Assembly (NCBI GenBank): GCA_013399695.1
Contig: VXAU01000750.1
Span: 1,184,719-1,248,718, forward strand
Direction of reading: 5' to 3'
Length of the DNA: 64,000 nucleotides
Source of the DNA: Formicarius rufipectus
Taxonomy: Eukaryota > Chordata > Aves > Passeriformes > Formicariidae
Of this stretch, positions 13,531-27,400 are shown piece by piece (the stretch's first letter is position 1; every line of letters starts with the position of its first letter). The translations under genes were made by a program, and so were the position numbers. The notes below the pieces were generated by a model. It searched no databases and was not told the DNA's origin. It saw nothing but the letters and a program-made list of their open reading frames with translations.

Positions 13531-15101
13531 GACTAAATATGTGCAACAAGGGTTGTCAGAGTTGATTGTATTCTGAAGACAGCCTCCCTGCTTAGGTGCT
13601 GTATCATACATTTTGGTACTCTCTCTACTTTATTTGCATTGTGATTTTCTTCAAATAGAAATTGCTTCTTCCAGCAGAGGAAACATTTTCCCAGAATTAT
13701 CAGTCCTTCAAAAGTCTACTCTTTTCTTAGTGGTGGTCTGACCGACTACATTTCCTTGCAGTTTTGAAGATCCTTTTCAGGCCACAGCTTTCAATGCAGA
13801 GGGTGTTTAACACTTTGCAACAAATACTCACCGTTTCTCAGATACCTGAGAGGACAACAGCTTAGCTTTCTGAATCTTCTGTGTCTGGAAATGGGATGTT
13901 TTATTTATAATGGTTTGCATTTTTGTCTTGTTGATTTGCCACCCTTCTTATTTTCTTTATTATAGTTTTCACTGGATGAAGAAAAATATAAAAGCCTTTC
14001 CCAATGATACTCAGTGTTTGAGGAAAATAACCAAACCAGAGCAAATCTAGAAGGACTTTTTTGTTCCTGGGTAGTCTTATTCACTATGTCTTCTTAAACA
14101 TTTTGTTTCAGGATGAGAGTTATTTTTTAATTAAATTATTTTAATAGTAGTCTGTTTATGTTAGAGATGGCACTATAAAAGACATTCAAAAACTATCCCA
14201 TAATGCTTAATTAATGAATGAATTATCTGGTGATACCATTATTCTATTGCATGATGAACATAGACCATCATTCTAGCAGGCTGGGCTATTAACAGGAAGC
14301 TTTGCTATGCTCACTGGCTTTTCACTACTAGGAATTTCAATTTAACTATAAATAATAGTGTAACATCTATATTGAGAAGGATCAAATTAAACTTTTACAC
14401 CAAAATAAAAACCTCAGACCAGTTAGTGTAGTATACCATTTAGTATAAATGTTCAGCAGGAATTGAACTGGCAACATTTTGATCCCATGATTAGAAATGC
14501 CTCAATTGGATAGAATTGCTTTTATTATTCCATATTACTTTTATTAAAGAGCATGGAAACACTTTGTCAAAACAAAACAAGCAAGAAATACTGGTGTTTC
14601 TTTGCCATGCAAAAACGGCAGGCTACTATTTTCAGCTAAGAGTGTTCTCACAGGTTAGGATGAGTGACAGTATCAGATTTGGTTACTCTTTCATAATACA
14701 ATGGAACATACAATGATGCCACTTATTTCTTGGAATTGAGATCAGCAGTGCAGGCTCAAGAGTTTTCATAGATATTTTGTTTTGTGGCAAACAATTTTTA
14801 AGTTCACCTATGCATTCAGAGGTGTGTGTGTTCATTTTATAAAGGGAGGGGGTAAAAAGAAAAGGGAAAAAAGTCATGAAAAGACCATACTGATTTTAGT
14901 GACACACACCATCCATCCTAAACATCTAGCATGCAGATTCACATCTTAATACACTTAGTTTTCTCTCTCTGCCTTTGACTGAGGTTCTAGCCTGGCCAGC
15001 TTTTTATTTTGAAATGTCTCTCTTGAAACAGGCAGAGGGAACAGAGGTAAGATTGGCTTATGTATTTCTCTCTGTGCAGCACAACATATATTTTGCTTGG
15101 G
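13531..15101. other. unique AT-rich noncoding sequence
   Basis: No gene or repeat was recognised. The part around 14120-14230 is dense in TTAATTAA/TAAT homeodomain-like cores, which in DNA this AT-rich is not significant alone. Confidence 0.6.
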
Positions 15102-15140
15102 GAAAAAAAAAAAAAAAAGAGAGAGAAAAGAAAAAAAACA
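15102..15140. repeat. A/G-rich simple repeat
   Basis: About 16 A are followed by GAGAGAGAAAAGAAAAAAAACAG on the + strand. It is a purine microsatellite. Confidence 0.9.
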
Positions 15141-17528
15141 GGGTTTGTTCCTTCTTTGGGGGCAAAGCTGAGATAAATGAACGATTTTTTATTTCCTGGG
15201 AACTATTCCAAAGACAATCACTTCAAACAGGTTATAGAAAAAATGTGAAGTCCCAAATCTGCCCAATTCCTTCATGTGAGCAACTCTCTGTTTGTGTTTT
15301 AAAGTGAACACTTTTGTAAGATTTCATGTCTATCCACCTGAAGAAACCTTATCTTGAGGAAGTGTGAGCTACACTTTACTCATACGCCTAGTTCCCTTCT
15401 GCTCAGTTCCCTTCTGTTTTCTTTCTGTAAGAAGGGGACAGAATCAATATAAAATATGTAGCTGTATTTTTTTGAGCCCATGAGCAAAAGGTTCTTTGGA
15501 TACTGCCCAGCTGTCTTCCTGTGTTGCTCTTCAACGATTCATTTTTCCACCTAAGATGGTCAATCACCAACTTCAAGTAATTATAGCCCATTTATAAAAT
15601 GTACTGGAGATTTCCTTTTCCCTCTAGCTTCCACGAGGGCTTAAGAAGTTTTGAAAATTTGAACTCTAGATTGCCTAAACTGGACAGACAAAATGAATGC
15701 ACAGGGGTGTTTTGTTTGTTTAGGTTTTGTAGTAGGCTTATTTTTGCCTGCCCGAAGTTACAGAGGGAGGTGATGTTAGAGTTGGTCAGTACTCAAACAT
15801 TGTGTTAAGAAAGATCTCATAGTTAGAGATCCAGACATCTGGTCATCATTAACCATCACCATTCACACATGATATTTTACTTAGACAGAACCAACAGGCA
15901 GACAATAATTTATATTCTGCAGCCAGTGGGAAAAATTCTGGTAAAATGCATAAGTGATCATGAATAGTTATCTCTAACAGGTTCAGCTCTGGGGTAAAGT
16001 ATGTGAGGAGGCATTTAAAAAAGGAAATCACACATTGGTGATTTTCCTGGTTTACAATAAGGAGGCTTATCAGTTGAGAGGTGGTGTTAAGGAACCTTTG
16101 CCACAGAATGTCAGGATGTATGTGAAGATTTTGCAATACAAATGTTGAGCTTCTTTGCTGCTATTTTTTATGTCTATCCCTATAAAATTTTCTGTGGAAA
16201 AAACTTATAGCATTACCTCATTCAATTTCAGTTGGCATTGTGAAAGGTTAGATTAATAGCTGTCTGGCAATCAAATACCCCAAGAGTTTGCCTGTGTACT
16301 TCCTTAATTTTGTCAAAGATTAAAATGTCATCACTGCCACTAGAGACATTGGGAATGCACTGAGTTATTCTGTGGATTGTACTTTGAAAAGTTTCAGCAG
16401 CTGAATATAATTCAAACATTCATTTCTTGTACTTGCTATTTCAAAACTTTATGAATTCTTTTCCTGAACTCAGGTTAATAACTAATGAAAGATCACTAAT
16501 TTAGAAGACCTCCACTTCAGAGATGCTATTTTAAATTTTAGCTCCTTGTATCCATACCTTTATAGATTTTCCTTGTCTTCAAGAGCTTTCTGAACTTGTA
16601 CAAAGTTCAGGAACGTCTCTGATACTGCTGCCTACTTGGGCAGAAGGATTAAACAGTGAGACTGATAAAGTGATCTTGTGAGATCAAAGAAGATGTGGGA
16701 GTTTAGGATGACATTGAAACTGAAAGTGTTTCATGATTCTGGAAAAAAAGGAAGGCAAAGGGGAAGAGATCCCACTGTTATCTTTCAGTATGAAGAAAAT
16801 CATGGATGTATGAAAAGGCAGGAGGGGAAGCAAATTAAGGTAATTTTGTTTTCTATTCTAAGAAATGTTAGTGCAAGATGCAATGTCTCCACAAGGTTCT
16901 TCTCTAACTCATCTTTTCACTTCTATACACACCTGAACAACTGAGGGTACCAGGTGTGCAAACTGGCACAAGGTGACATCCTCGTATTGAGGTTTTTGCT
17001 TTGCTTCCTTTCCAGGGAAGCAGTTTGTGGCTTTCATTGTTTCAGCTAAGCACTGACTAAAGCCTTATAAGTTTGTCCCCATAACCATTACAGATCGAAA
17101 ACACTCCAATGCTTCAGATTTTAACCAGAGTACCCATTTCAATGACTTTGCTTATAAACTGTGTCCTAATTTTATCAGTACCTCAGCTTTTGGTGAGAAT
17201 TTTGCTTGTGCTTTGTCATACTCTCCATGTGACAAAATAGCCATTGAAATCAATTTTGTTTCACTTCTCAGTGTTTTATGTGTTAGTCTGGCAGTTGAAT
17301 AAAGTCTCATAGAGCTTGTGGACGTACTGGTTGTCCTTCAGCTGTGATACACCTAAGAAGCAATTCTCCTGCCAGTGTGCAGCAGACATATGCATCAGAC
17401 ACAGCAGAAGAATTGCAGATGCAGACAGGTACAGTCAGAGAAACCCTTGTAGAATAAACCTAAGGAAAAAAAAACATCTTTCTGGAGATCATACTGCTGA
17501 AAACCTACCCCTAAAACTGACACAAAGC
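15141..17528. other. unique noncoding sequence
   Basis: No exon, RNA gene or known repeat was recognised. Open frames such as 15849-16136 minus (95 codons) and 17316-17549 plus (77 codons) match no family I know. Confidence 0.6.
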
Positions 17529-17588
17529 AAGAAACAAACAAACAAATAAACTAAAACACACATACACAAAAAAAAATAAAATAAAAAA
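17529..17588. repeat. A-rich simple repeat (AAAC/AAAT)
   Basis: Mixed AAAC, AAAT and ACAC units and a run of 9 A lie on the + strand, with no clean period. Confidence 0.85.
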
Positions 17589-19190
17589 GGCACAAAACCC
17601 AACTTAGTTCTGGTGACATTGTGGTTTTCGATATTTTTGTAAAATGAGATTTATTTCAAAGAAACATGATTATTGTCATAAATATTACCTTCTAATAGAA
17701 GCAGCAACAAGTAGAAAGTCACCAAATATTTATGAACAGCTCATAAGAAAAGAACTAAAGGATATATGTATTGCAGACCCTTTTTTTTTCCTGTGCTACT
17801 AACCACTTTTTATTTTGAGATTTTAGCTCATTCAGTGTCAAAAAATGGCACCTTTTAGTCAAAGATGGCAATACACTTGATGACAAAGATGACATTAAGG
17901 AGTCCAGTTGAAGAGTTAACATAGCTCAATTTTACTTTGAGCACAAGGGTTTTCCCCAGAATAGATACTATAAATGTGAGCTATTCAAAATAAAAGCAAA
18001 ATCTGATTAAGGGAAAAAAAAAAAAAAAAAAGAAAAGTATTTTACCTAGAAAGAAACAAGTAAGATCTCCACCAAACTTGGTGATATGCTGAAAAAAAAC
18101 CAAACTTTTGTTTTAATTTTGAAAGAGTTTTCTTCTAATCTCTATTCAAAATAACTGCATGACTATCAGAGTTCTTCGTGTTTCTTCATCCTGTATTTTC
18201 ATGCATGGATTTCCAAGCATGGAATTTTACAAGACTAATCTTCAGTATAAAGAACATGCAAACCCATTTTTTCAAGTAGCAGGGAGACACAGGTAAGCCA
18301 TGGTACTCCAACATAAACTATTAACTTGCAGCATCCTTAATTAGCTTTAAGGTAATTGAGATCAGTTAATGTCCCACTGCAACAAGAACCTTATTTTTTT
18401 TCAAAGTCTATCAGCAAAACTTTTATCCGCAGTGAGAACTCCATGAATTGAATGGGGATTCCAACTTACTTTCTGCAGACTGCTGGACATATTCTTTATA
18501 ATTTTAAATTTAAACCTCCCTGGGATAGTCTCATGAAAATAAAGCATTTCATTGGCTGCAGAGAGGAGTAACAAAGCTGTTACCCCTTTCTGGTCAATTA
18601 TATCGATTGTGATTCTGACATTTTCAAATGTATTTCTCCATTTACTCCAATTATACTAAGCAGATTGTTAAGAAGATTGTCTTGGACTTCGAAAGACGTG
18701 CAATGAGCCAACTCACTTGTAGTGGTGTCAAAGTTAATTAATTTTTCTAAATCTAAAATGACCAGGGTTGGATTCTGCTTTCTGTTTTGAATTAAAATCA
18801 CTTTTTCACTGCTGTGTTGTTCCTAGTTTGTATTGATTTTAGGTTCAAAGAGCATTAACTTCAATTCTAAATTTTCTTTTAACCTGTAGAGAACATGGAG
18901 GCATCACAAACTCTGCTTAGAAATTTCCCCAAGGGGCTCATCCAAAGCCTAACAAAACATTTTCAGTAACTTAATTTCACTTGATGTCTTTGAAGAACTT
19001 TCTCTTTTATGCATCAGGTTCAATATTTTGGGAGTGTTTTTACGGAAATGGAAAATATCCCATACTAAGGGTAGTCTTCTTTTACCTGGAATTATTTGAA
19101 TATTTGCAAATGCTCCAAAGCAAAAACAGCAACAACAACAAAACAAAGTAATAAAAAAGTAAAGTAGATATTTAAGGGTAACATTCATTT
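17589..19190. other. unique AT-rich noncoding sequence with a poly(A) tract
   Basis: An 18-base A run lies at 18014-18031. The rest holds no recognised exon or repeat. Confidence 0.6.
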
Positions 19191-19194
19191 TTTA

Positions 19195-19965
19195 AAAAAA
19201 ATATATCTGTTTTGGGTTAGCCTTGACTGACTACCAAAATCCCACCCAGCTGCTCAGTTACCTCTAACAGTGTGATGGGAGAAGCAAATAGGAAAAACAA
19301 GAACAAGAATGTTCCCATGTTGACACAAGGACAGGGACATCACTTATCAGTGACCTTTGTGGACAGATTCAAATTGGGGAAAATTAAATTTTGCAAATTG
19401 AAGTAAATGCTTATGCAGGTATCTGTAAAAGAAGAAAGGATACAAACATTAAAACAACAATTCTCCTTTTCCCAGAACCTATTTCACATCTTCTCTCCAG
19501 ACTGCAGAACCTGAGCAGTGCAGGGCAGCTCAGGGGGTCACAGTCCACACTCAGCAGTTTCTCTCTGCAGTTCCCTCCTTCTCCCATCTTCCCTCTACTC
19601 CAACGTGGGCTCTTCATGGTGGCAACTCCTTTGGGAATGGCTGTGTGCCACAATGTAGACTTCTGCATGGGCTGAGCTCAATGCTCGTACTGGTGTCAGG
19701 TACTCCCTCCTTCTCCTTCCTCCTGCTCCTTCCTGCTCTAAGCTTGCCTCTCCTATTTCTCCCTCTTCTTCTTCTCTCCCCTTATCTCCTTTGGCACCTT
19801 CAGCCTCTCCTTTCATATGTGGCTGCAGGGCTCAGTCCTGCCCTGTAGTGGGTCAGATAGAGTCAGCTGGAACCAACTGTGCCTGGCATGGAGCAGATCC
19901 AGCCACTCTTCACAGAGACCACTCCTTGACACCTGCACCAAATACAAATTGAAACAAAACATTTA
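19195..19965 (-). mobile_element. diverged avian LTR-retrotransposon-like block (probable)
   Basis: The segment follows, in degenerate form, an interspersed element I know from bird genomes as LTR-class. On the + strand, CAGCTCAGGGGGTCACAGTCC and CTCCAACGTGGGCTC blocks (about 19525-19615) are followed by a long pyrimidine-rich tract (19700-19795). Then come a GTGGCTGCAGGGCTC block (19817-19832) and an end block reading GTCAGCTGGAACCAACTGTG...CACAGAGACCACTCC (19863-19926). In the known element these blocks run in this order when seen from the antisense strand, so the element would be transcribed leftwards. An unrelated repeat with similar wording is possible. Family name and exact edges are not determinable here. 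It carries no intact coding sequence. Confidence 0.5.
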
Positions 19966-20720
19966 ATCAAAATTTACCTCTGGGCTAGTTATTCAAAGTT
20001 CACCTTCCATGGGGTTTTTTGGCACCTGCAGTTAGTGCCAATGAGATCTGTAGTTGAAGTGGTATGGAGAAGCCAGGGCAGGCAGCCCTCTAACTTGTAC
20101 CAGGAGCATGCTTTTTAGGAAGCAGATTTAGGAATCACCCAAATTTACTGTGCTGTGGCTCACACTAGTGGTGCAGAATCAGAGTACACAAAGGAAGTTC
20201 CTTGTAGCAACACCTCACCCACAAGGGAGGCCTCTGGGTCCCCCCAGTCCAGGACAACCCCAGGCACAGCTCTGGAGTAGAGCTGAGCTGGTCTGAGACC
20301 AAAATGCATGAGTAGAGCGTGGGCAAGGCATGAGTATGGGCACTGACATGGGCAGGGCATGGGCATGGGGATGTCTGCCCACACCAACTGCTTTGCTGCC
20401 TGCCATACTGCACCCCTTGGCAGTGCCAAAAACGGTGATATTTAGTCTGGGGTCTGTCACACTCCTCAAAAGATTCTGACTGGTGTGATATGATGCCTGC
20501 TTGCTGGACTAGATACAACGAGCTCAATAGTATTAATCTAAACCCAAGTGAGACAGAAGCCATGTGACCCAAAAAAGATAAAAAAGTGCAAGCAGGTTTG
20601 ACGCAGTAATTACCCCTCTGATAGCTCTCCTTAGGTAAGGCACATTGATGATGGCAATGTAGGGAAATTTGCCTTTCTAGTACTGTTTTCTGAACAAAAT
20701 TCCCCACAGCTGTCAATCAG
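19966..20720. other. GC-richer segment of unknown origin with GGGCATG-type array
   Basis: The composition is clearly richer in G and C than its surroundings. A short degenerate array of GGGCATG/GGGCA words lies at 20320-20372. The array makes overlapping minus-strand frames unusually long (183 codons at 20165-20716), but the products are low-complexity His/Pro/Cys-rich text with no domain. It may be a continuation of the neighbouring LTR-like element or a separate old repeat. Confidence 0.4.
20320..20372. repeat. degenerate GGGCATG-type short array
   Basis: The words GGGCAAGGCATG, ATGGGCACTGACATGGGCA, GGGCATGGGCATGGGG follow each other. Repetition is obvious but the period is irregular (6-10 bp). 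Confidence 0.7.
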
Positions 20721-23700
20721 GTCATTTTATCCTCACACTAAATTAGCACCATTTATTTTAACAGTGTCTTTTGTACAATGCTGAAAGGTGAACAATATTT
20801 TAATTCAACCTTGAGAATAATCTGCTGTGTTAAAAGTTCCTATATTTGTGTAGTCTTTATTCTTAACTAAAAGTCTTAGATGAGCTTTACTGTCTCAGCC
20901 AGGTCTTGGTCTTTGACTATAGCCCAACAAGCTCTTTTTATTCTTTATAATTACAAGTGAATGATATTTTCACTTTTTCATAGTTATATAGATTTCGTTT
21001 TACTGTGGAGCTGTAAGGTGTTGTCTGCTTCATAGAACACCTGTCATATTTGGAAATTCAGTTTTATTAGAACAGCAAATGCCTTTTAAAATGACTCTTG
21101 TGCCTTTCCTGCACTGTCAATAAAATGCTGTAAGACTGAGTGATGCATGGGACCTTGCATAGGCTTGTTAGTACTACAGGCAGTTTTGCAAAGGAGCTAT
21201 GACAAGATAAAGCTGCATATTTCAAAGGGAGTTCTCAGGCAAATGACTTTTCATGTCAAAAGAGGAGCTGCAAAATGCAGTGTGCTAAAGCAGGATATGC
21301 CAGGAATTGGTCACTGAGTTCAATGATGATTTTAAATTCCAATCCATCATGAAGATTTAGATATTTTCATGGAAAGTGAGAAGGCTTTGTCTTCCACTCC
21401 TATTCCAAAGACTTATTTTATCTAATAAAAATCATAGCTACTGCTTCAGGCAAAGGTTTTACCCCATGATTCATCTTTCAGCACCCTGATCTCTTGGCTG
21501 AAGACTCATGCTCCTCAAGAAGCAGTGAGAAGTTCTTTCAAGAAGCAGTATTATGCTCATTGATCTCCTCCTACTTGTCCCACATCAAATGAGATGTATT
21601 AGACACAAAACCAAGAAAGGTACCAAAACTTCCATGTCACATATTAGGCCCTCTCTGATTTGCCTATAATCTACCATGAAGGATGCTCTGAAAAGTATTG
21701 GTCATGAGGGTTCCAGACTTGGAAATGCAACAGAGGTTCTTGACTATTTCAGTTTAGATAGGCACAGCTTTGAGAAACAGAATCAGAAAGTAAACAATTA
21801 CATGATTTAAAATAGATTATAACCTTTATTTATTTTTAAATATTTCATGTTTGTTCCTGTCTATTATTTTCTTTCTTGTATTACTATCAGGTGGTCTGGT
21901 CTCATATAGCAAGCTGAACTCTTGCAATGAGATTTGCACACAGTATGTTTAATCAACTTTTTAATCCTCCTGTACCAGTCCTGTTCTTGCCAAGCCTTAC
22001 AAATGCATAGAGGGTGGAGTTGATGAGCTTGACACTCTCTCAGTGCCTGAGCTTTCAGCATCTTCATGCACAGATGCAGACAGCTTTGTGGCCCTGAAGC
22101 TACTTGTAGAGTCCTGACCTCCTTTCTGAGCGGAATCTAACAGTAACATCTGTGTTTCCTGAGGATTCCCACAGGAGCACTTGGCATTGACTGTGAGTTG
22201 GACCACCCTGGACCCCATAACCTCTTGGTTACTGTATTGTACAAACCTCCATTTCCTGAAGTGCCTGAGCTCTTCATTAAATCTCAGCTTAACCACTCTG
22301 TCCTCAACTGAGCTTTCCATAGTGGCGTGAGAGACAGGCTTGCACGATTAAGAAAATTTGGTAAAGTCCCAGAGGTATCAAATAAACCTGAAAGCACTTT
22401 AAATTTGTAACTTAAGAAGACTCTTATGTCTGGCCTCTTGATTAGAAAAAAAAAATGTATATGGAAAATTTCATTAGTGGTTTTGTGTTTTTTCTTTTCC
22501 AGTGAATGCTCAGATTTCATCCCATACCACCTTTTATTGAAACTTTTCATCATACATACAAATTAGATAACGTAAGGCCTCTCTAGAAAATAAAAAAAAA
22601 AAAAAAGAGTGAGCCTTTGCTAGTGAGCAAACCTACTCAATCAGCTTCTGTGTAGAAGCAGTTTTCAACATTAGCAACTGGATACCACCCATTAGCAAGA
22701 CTTAGTGCAGCTGTGAAATGCTGCCAAACTTATGTAACACAATTATTATGTGGCTGCATTGCATAAAATAAACCAGGGCTGCCACTGTACGCTCTCATTT
22801 GTAACAATGCAGGTTTTAAAAGCTGATGAAGACCATCAGGCAATTCTGTGGTAAAAGGTAGATCTGGGAAAGCTCAAAGAGTCCCATGAGGATAAATAAA
22901 AAATTGCAGTACAAGACATCTTATCAAATTTATAGCCTGTTGCATTTCTGTGTTGGTTCTTGCTTTCCTAGAGAGAAATGACAAAACATTCCTTTCTCTG
23001 CAATTAAATAAACATGAATTCTCGATATTTGCATGTCAGAAATCAGGCTGCAGAAACTTATTGTAGCACTTTGCTGACTACTCCGATAAAAATAATGCAC
23101 AAAATTTGTTGATTTAAATAAGATAAACTTTCTATTAGTCTAATCCTCTAAGCAAGGAGGAAAAAACCAGAGATGGTATCTTTTTAATTATTGTGAGGTT
23201 TGTTTGTTTTTTTCCTGCAAGAGCCAGGAAACCATAGACTGTATATGTAAACAGAGGATTCAGAACAAACCCACTTTTAAATAAAGACCTGTGAATCCAG
23301 CCGGAACCTCAGAAATGATCCTTGGGCTACTGACTTGTGTTAATCCACAAGGTCTTTACAATGCATGTGCTTCCAAAATCTCAGACAAGGACTCAGTATG
23401 CAATTCTAACATTTAAGTATGTGAACTTATTTCCCCCACATTACTGTGATCATAACCTGTTAACTTATTTAAGGTTTTATGCTTTGTTGGCCATATTTTG
23501 GAGGCTTTCTTTAGGTCAGACCCCTTCTGCTGCACATAAATTTTAATCTGTAGCCAGCTAAGTGGAGCTTTGACTGCAGCCTCTCATTATTTTTTGTCTT
23601 CCCTTGTTGTGTGTTGCACTGTTCACTTAACTACCAAATATCATTTGCAAAGACAGATGAACTAATAAAAAAAGTTCATTCGGTATGTTCTATTCAGTCA

Positions 23701-24345
23701 AGTCACAACATTTCTTTTTCCTTTTTTCCCCTTTTTTTTTAATCCCATCCAAAAAACACCACTAGCTAAGTCCACATCATTTTATTCTGTGATTTTATTC
23801 CTCATTAGTAGGGTATTTAAAGCATTCCTCTTTCAAGACAGCATTTTATTTCACAGAAACCTTTCACTTCTTTACTGGAGAAGTTCTTCACAGCTTCCTG
23901 TTTGTACGACCCTCATGTGTTAAGAGGTGGAGATGTGAGGAACCAGTCACCTTGTGTTGAACTGTCAGGTCCTGCAACTTGTGTTTTACTATTCACTAGC
24001 TGTGCTGGGTTTCTACCCGCTTTGTAGGATGAGCAACATCACTTCTGAAGACGTTAAGCCTCACATATTCTTAGATGACCCACTTAAGTTGAAGGATACC
24101 ATACAGAGGTCAAAAACTGGATAGCTTCTTTGTTAGACCCAGAATATTTCTGGAACACTGCTACATTCTTCCTAAAAATACCACACAACTTTTAGCTGAA
24201 AAGCAAAAGTACTGGCTGTGGAGCAATTTCTACAGTCAGTTTGTCAAAAAGGCTCTGTGTACTTTGTGCAAACCCATTTTATTGGGCAGATGTGATCTCA
24301 TAGTTTGCTGCCACCAGAAGGTAGAAAAGTCCTTTTCCACCACAC
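20721..24345. other. unique noncoding sequence
   Basis: A minus-strand open frame of 107 codons (21997-22320) has a mixed, superficially protein-like composition, but I recognise no family and see no splice sites that clearly frame it. An A-rich tract lies at 22587-22607 and a T/C-rich tract at 23707-23743. Segments near 22740-22910 look information-rich, but conservation cannot be judged from one sequence. Confidence 0.55.
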
Positions 24346-24349
24346 CCTG

Positions 24350-24435
24350 AGGTTATAGAGTCGTCCCAGTCAGATTTTGCCACTTATGGACCACTATGTG
24401 AGTCACTTTAACTCACTGGACAATGGGAACAGGAT
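24350..24435 (-). mobile_element. possible ancient MIR-type SINE remnant
   Basis: GATTTTGCCACTTATGG followed by TGTGAGTCACTTTAACTCACTGG and CAATGGG mirrors the order of the antisense MIR core (TGCCACTTACTAGCTGTGTGACC, CAAGTCACTTAACCTCTCTG, AAATGGG). Similarity is low and broken by indels. Birds keep few MIR copies, so chance similarity is a serious alternative. Confidence 0.28.
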
Positions 24436-27400
24436 GTGGATTTATTTCTGCTGCATTAGTGAGCTCAGACTAGGAATGAAGCACAGCAACCTGGGCAAGG
24501 GCAGAGATTATTCAATGTCTTTATTTGATAGGTGAAAGAAAAAACTGTGCTTCAAACAAGCTCAGGCCAGCCCAGAATCTCAAAATTGTTTGTGAAAGAT
24601 TGAGGTGCTAATTTACTCCTTAATCTGTGCAAAAAGCCCTCAAGATGACAAAAATCCTACCATGAGAATCTGGGGCTTTAATTCTTTGTAAGGACTTCTG
24701 AAGCACAAGGTCTGTCATATGTTTAGACAGAATTAAAATGAGATGCAGGAAAAGGAGGGGTTACCATGGAATTATATGTACAGTCTCATCACCATTTTCC
24801 CATTTGAAGTCCATACTGTATGAGCTCTGTAAGGGTCAATTACTATGAACATTTCTCTGTTTTAATTAGCTTTGGTTTACATATTTGCATTTTTGTGAAA
24901 TTTTACTATAATTATTTCCTGCAATCTGGCAACTTCTCACCACCCCAGCTGCACAGAGTTGTTGAAGAGTCAAACTTGACAGGAAACCTGGCAGTTAATT
25001 TTGTCTATAGGGTATCCTAAGTTGCTATAGAGATAGGAAGAGTCTGGCCCTTAATATTAAACTGAAAAAAACCCACATGAAAATAGTATGAGCCCGAGGA
25101 ACTGTGTTGATTCAATGATCCCTAAAAGCTGGAATGGTCCAAAGGACCTAGGGCAGCCAAGTGCATTTTAAATGTGCCGGAAAATACTGGTGGAACATGT
25201 TGACTCACAATCTTTGATGGCCTCCTTTTCTGGTAGTTGCAATAGTGGGAAAATATCAGCTGCCCTTCAGACACTAGACTTCTTTGGCCATAGAGGAAAT
25301 GTGATGCAGCTAAATCTCAGGAGAAACAAACTTTAGAATCTGTTGCTGCAAACTCCAGGTTTACTGGAATAAACCTCTGAAATTTTGATCCACAGAAGTT
25401 TGTTTAGAAGATAGAATCACTGTTATTCCTTTTTTAGTATACTTTTAATTGCTCTCCAAGATTTGATTAACAAAGCACACTCTGTTCTTATGCATTGCAC
25501 TGGGTTTGCTCCTATCAAAATAAAATAATGGGGGGTTGTGTTGCATATACATTGTAGTACGAGGAAAACCAAAATTTTAAATGAGCGATGAAAATATGAA
25601 CCCTCAGAACAACTTGGTCACAGAATTTTGAAAAAAGATCTTTATGTATTGTGCATATATTCTACTTACTGAGTGTGCAGGGTTAAATTTAGTTACAGAA
25701 AATCTGTTGAAGCACATCCTAGTTATAGGGGAAGATCTATACATTTTGCCATTGTTAAAGTTATATTTCACTTAAGTTTTCTTTTGGCAAACAACAGAGT
25801 AAGTGGATCAGCTTTCAAACTGTTCTCCAAGGTAAGAAGTTGAGGAACTTTCTTTACCCTAGCAATCTCTTTCTTTACATCCCTGGACACAACCTATTTT
25901 TGAAAATGTAGATTAGTGGTCTACTGTAGACCTTTAATAGACCATACCATAGACCAAGGTAAACCTTTGATTTTTTCATTTGTTCTTAGGCTGTTTGGTT
26001 ATCTAAATGGACTTTAGAAAATGCACCATTTCCATGCCTAGCATTACTTATACGGTGATTTTAATGTACACTTATTAGTTGGGAGACTTCCTACACTCTA
26101 ATGATTTATACCTGCTGTGGACTGAACCTTGAGAAATTTTATTTCAAAGTACAAGTTTGCAGTAATGACCATATAGACAAATACAAGGAGATAACAGAAA
26201 TCAAAAACCCAAACACTTTTTTCTCCTGTAAGTCTGCCAACACTGAAAACACATTTTGAAGTCTAAATATTTATTGGGGATTTAATCCTTTTCCCATGGC
26301 TAGCCTGATGATGCAAAGGCTTAGGATTGAGTTTTCTTGGAGTTTATGTATTGTATCACTTACTATACAATGAATTTTATGCATTACTTCATAAAGATTT
26401 GGGCCAAAAAAATCAGAACAGCTATATCAAGTCTCTCAATATTTTAAAAAAAATCTGTCAGTAAATACTCTATATAAACAGATAAAGAGGGAAACAATAG
26501 CATAGCTGTGGAAAGAGTGATATCCATAACTAATTCTTTAATATCCCTTGGTAATACAGATTTTTTTTATCATTAAGATAATTTAATAAAATAAACATTT
26601 ATCTATTCAACAAAAGAAATATCAGACTTAATACCTCATCCTTTTGTAATACATAGTAAATTGCATGTGCAAATGTTTTCATATGATAGTATCAGAAACC
26701 AAATTAAGAAAAATTGAATTCTAGATCAATATAGATTGTATTTGCAGAATATATGATTAAACAGATTAGAAATGCAGTTAAAACAGTTATAGAACAAATA
26801 ATAAATCCAGGAGAACAAATCCCAGCCTCCACTGAAGGGAGAAGTGGGGTTTTTTTGAAAAACACTAGCATTCCCATAATTTGGAACTGGAAATTAGATA
26901 GTTAGAGTGACCTTTGTCAAAGATATGCCTTACCTGTAAAAGTCTAGTCAAAAGTTGTTGCATCTTTGGTAAATCCATGTTTGTGCATGCTTGGCAGTGA
27001 TATGTGAAATGTTTTAGCAGCTATATATTCCCAAAGGGTACCATCTACACCGGCAACGCTCCAACCATGGATAAGTATGACTTTCCCTACAATTGTCTTC
27101 TAAGATGCTTCAGATCATGCCAAGTTCATCAGATGCCCAAAATCTGAGAGTCTGTTTTTCTCAGTGACATCCTGATAAGGACTCCAGGGGGATGCAGGAA
27201 GAAACCTCCCAGATCCAAATACTCAGAAGGTACAGCCTCAGGAGGTAGGAGAGGAAGGATCCCACAGGGAGAGACAGAGACTGGAATGGCAGCCTTGGAT
27301 GGAAAGGACTGTGGTTCTTAGGGTGCAGTGGGAGAGGAGTGTGGGCCTGTAAGATCACTGATGGTGGGACAAGTCTGAGAGAGGAGGACAGTGATATGTG

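Noticed and set aside
20165..20716. 183-codon minus-strand open frame, the longest in the window
   Set aside because: No domain or family recognised, low-complexity His/Pro/Cys content from the GGGCATG array, overlapping frames equally open, and it lies next to a repeat-like block.
21997..22320. 107-codon minus-strand frame with protein-like composition
   Set aside because: Length is within chance for 64 kb and no family is recognised. I keep it only as a note in the interval entry.
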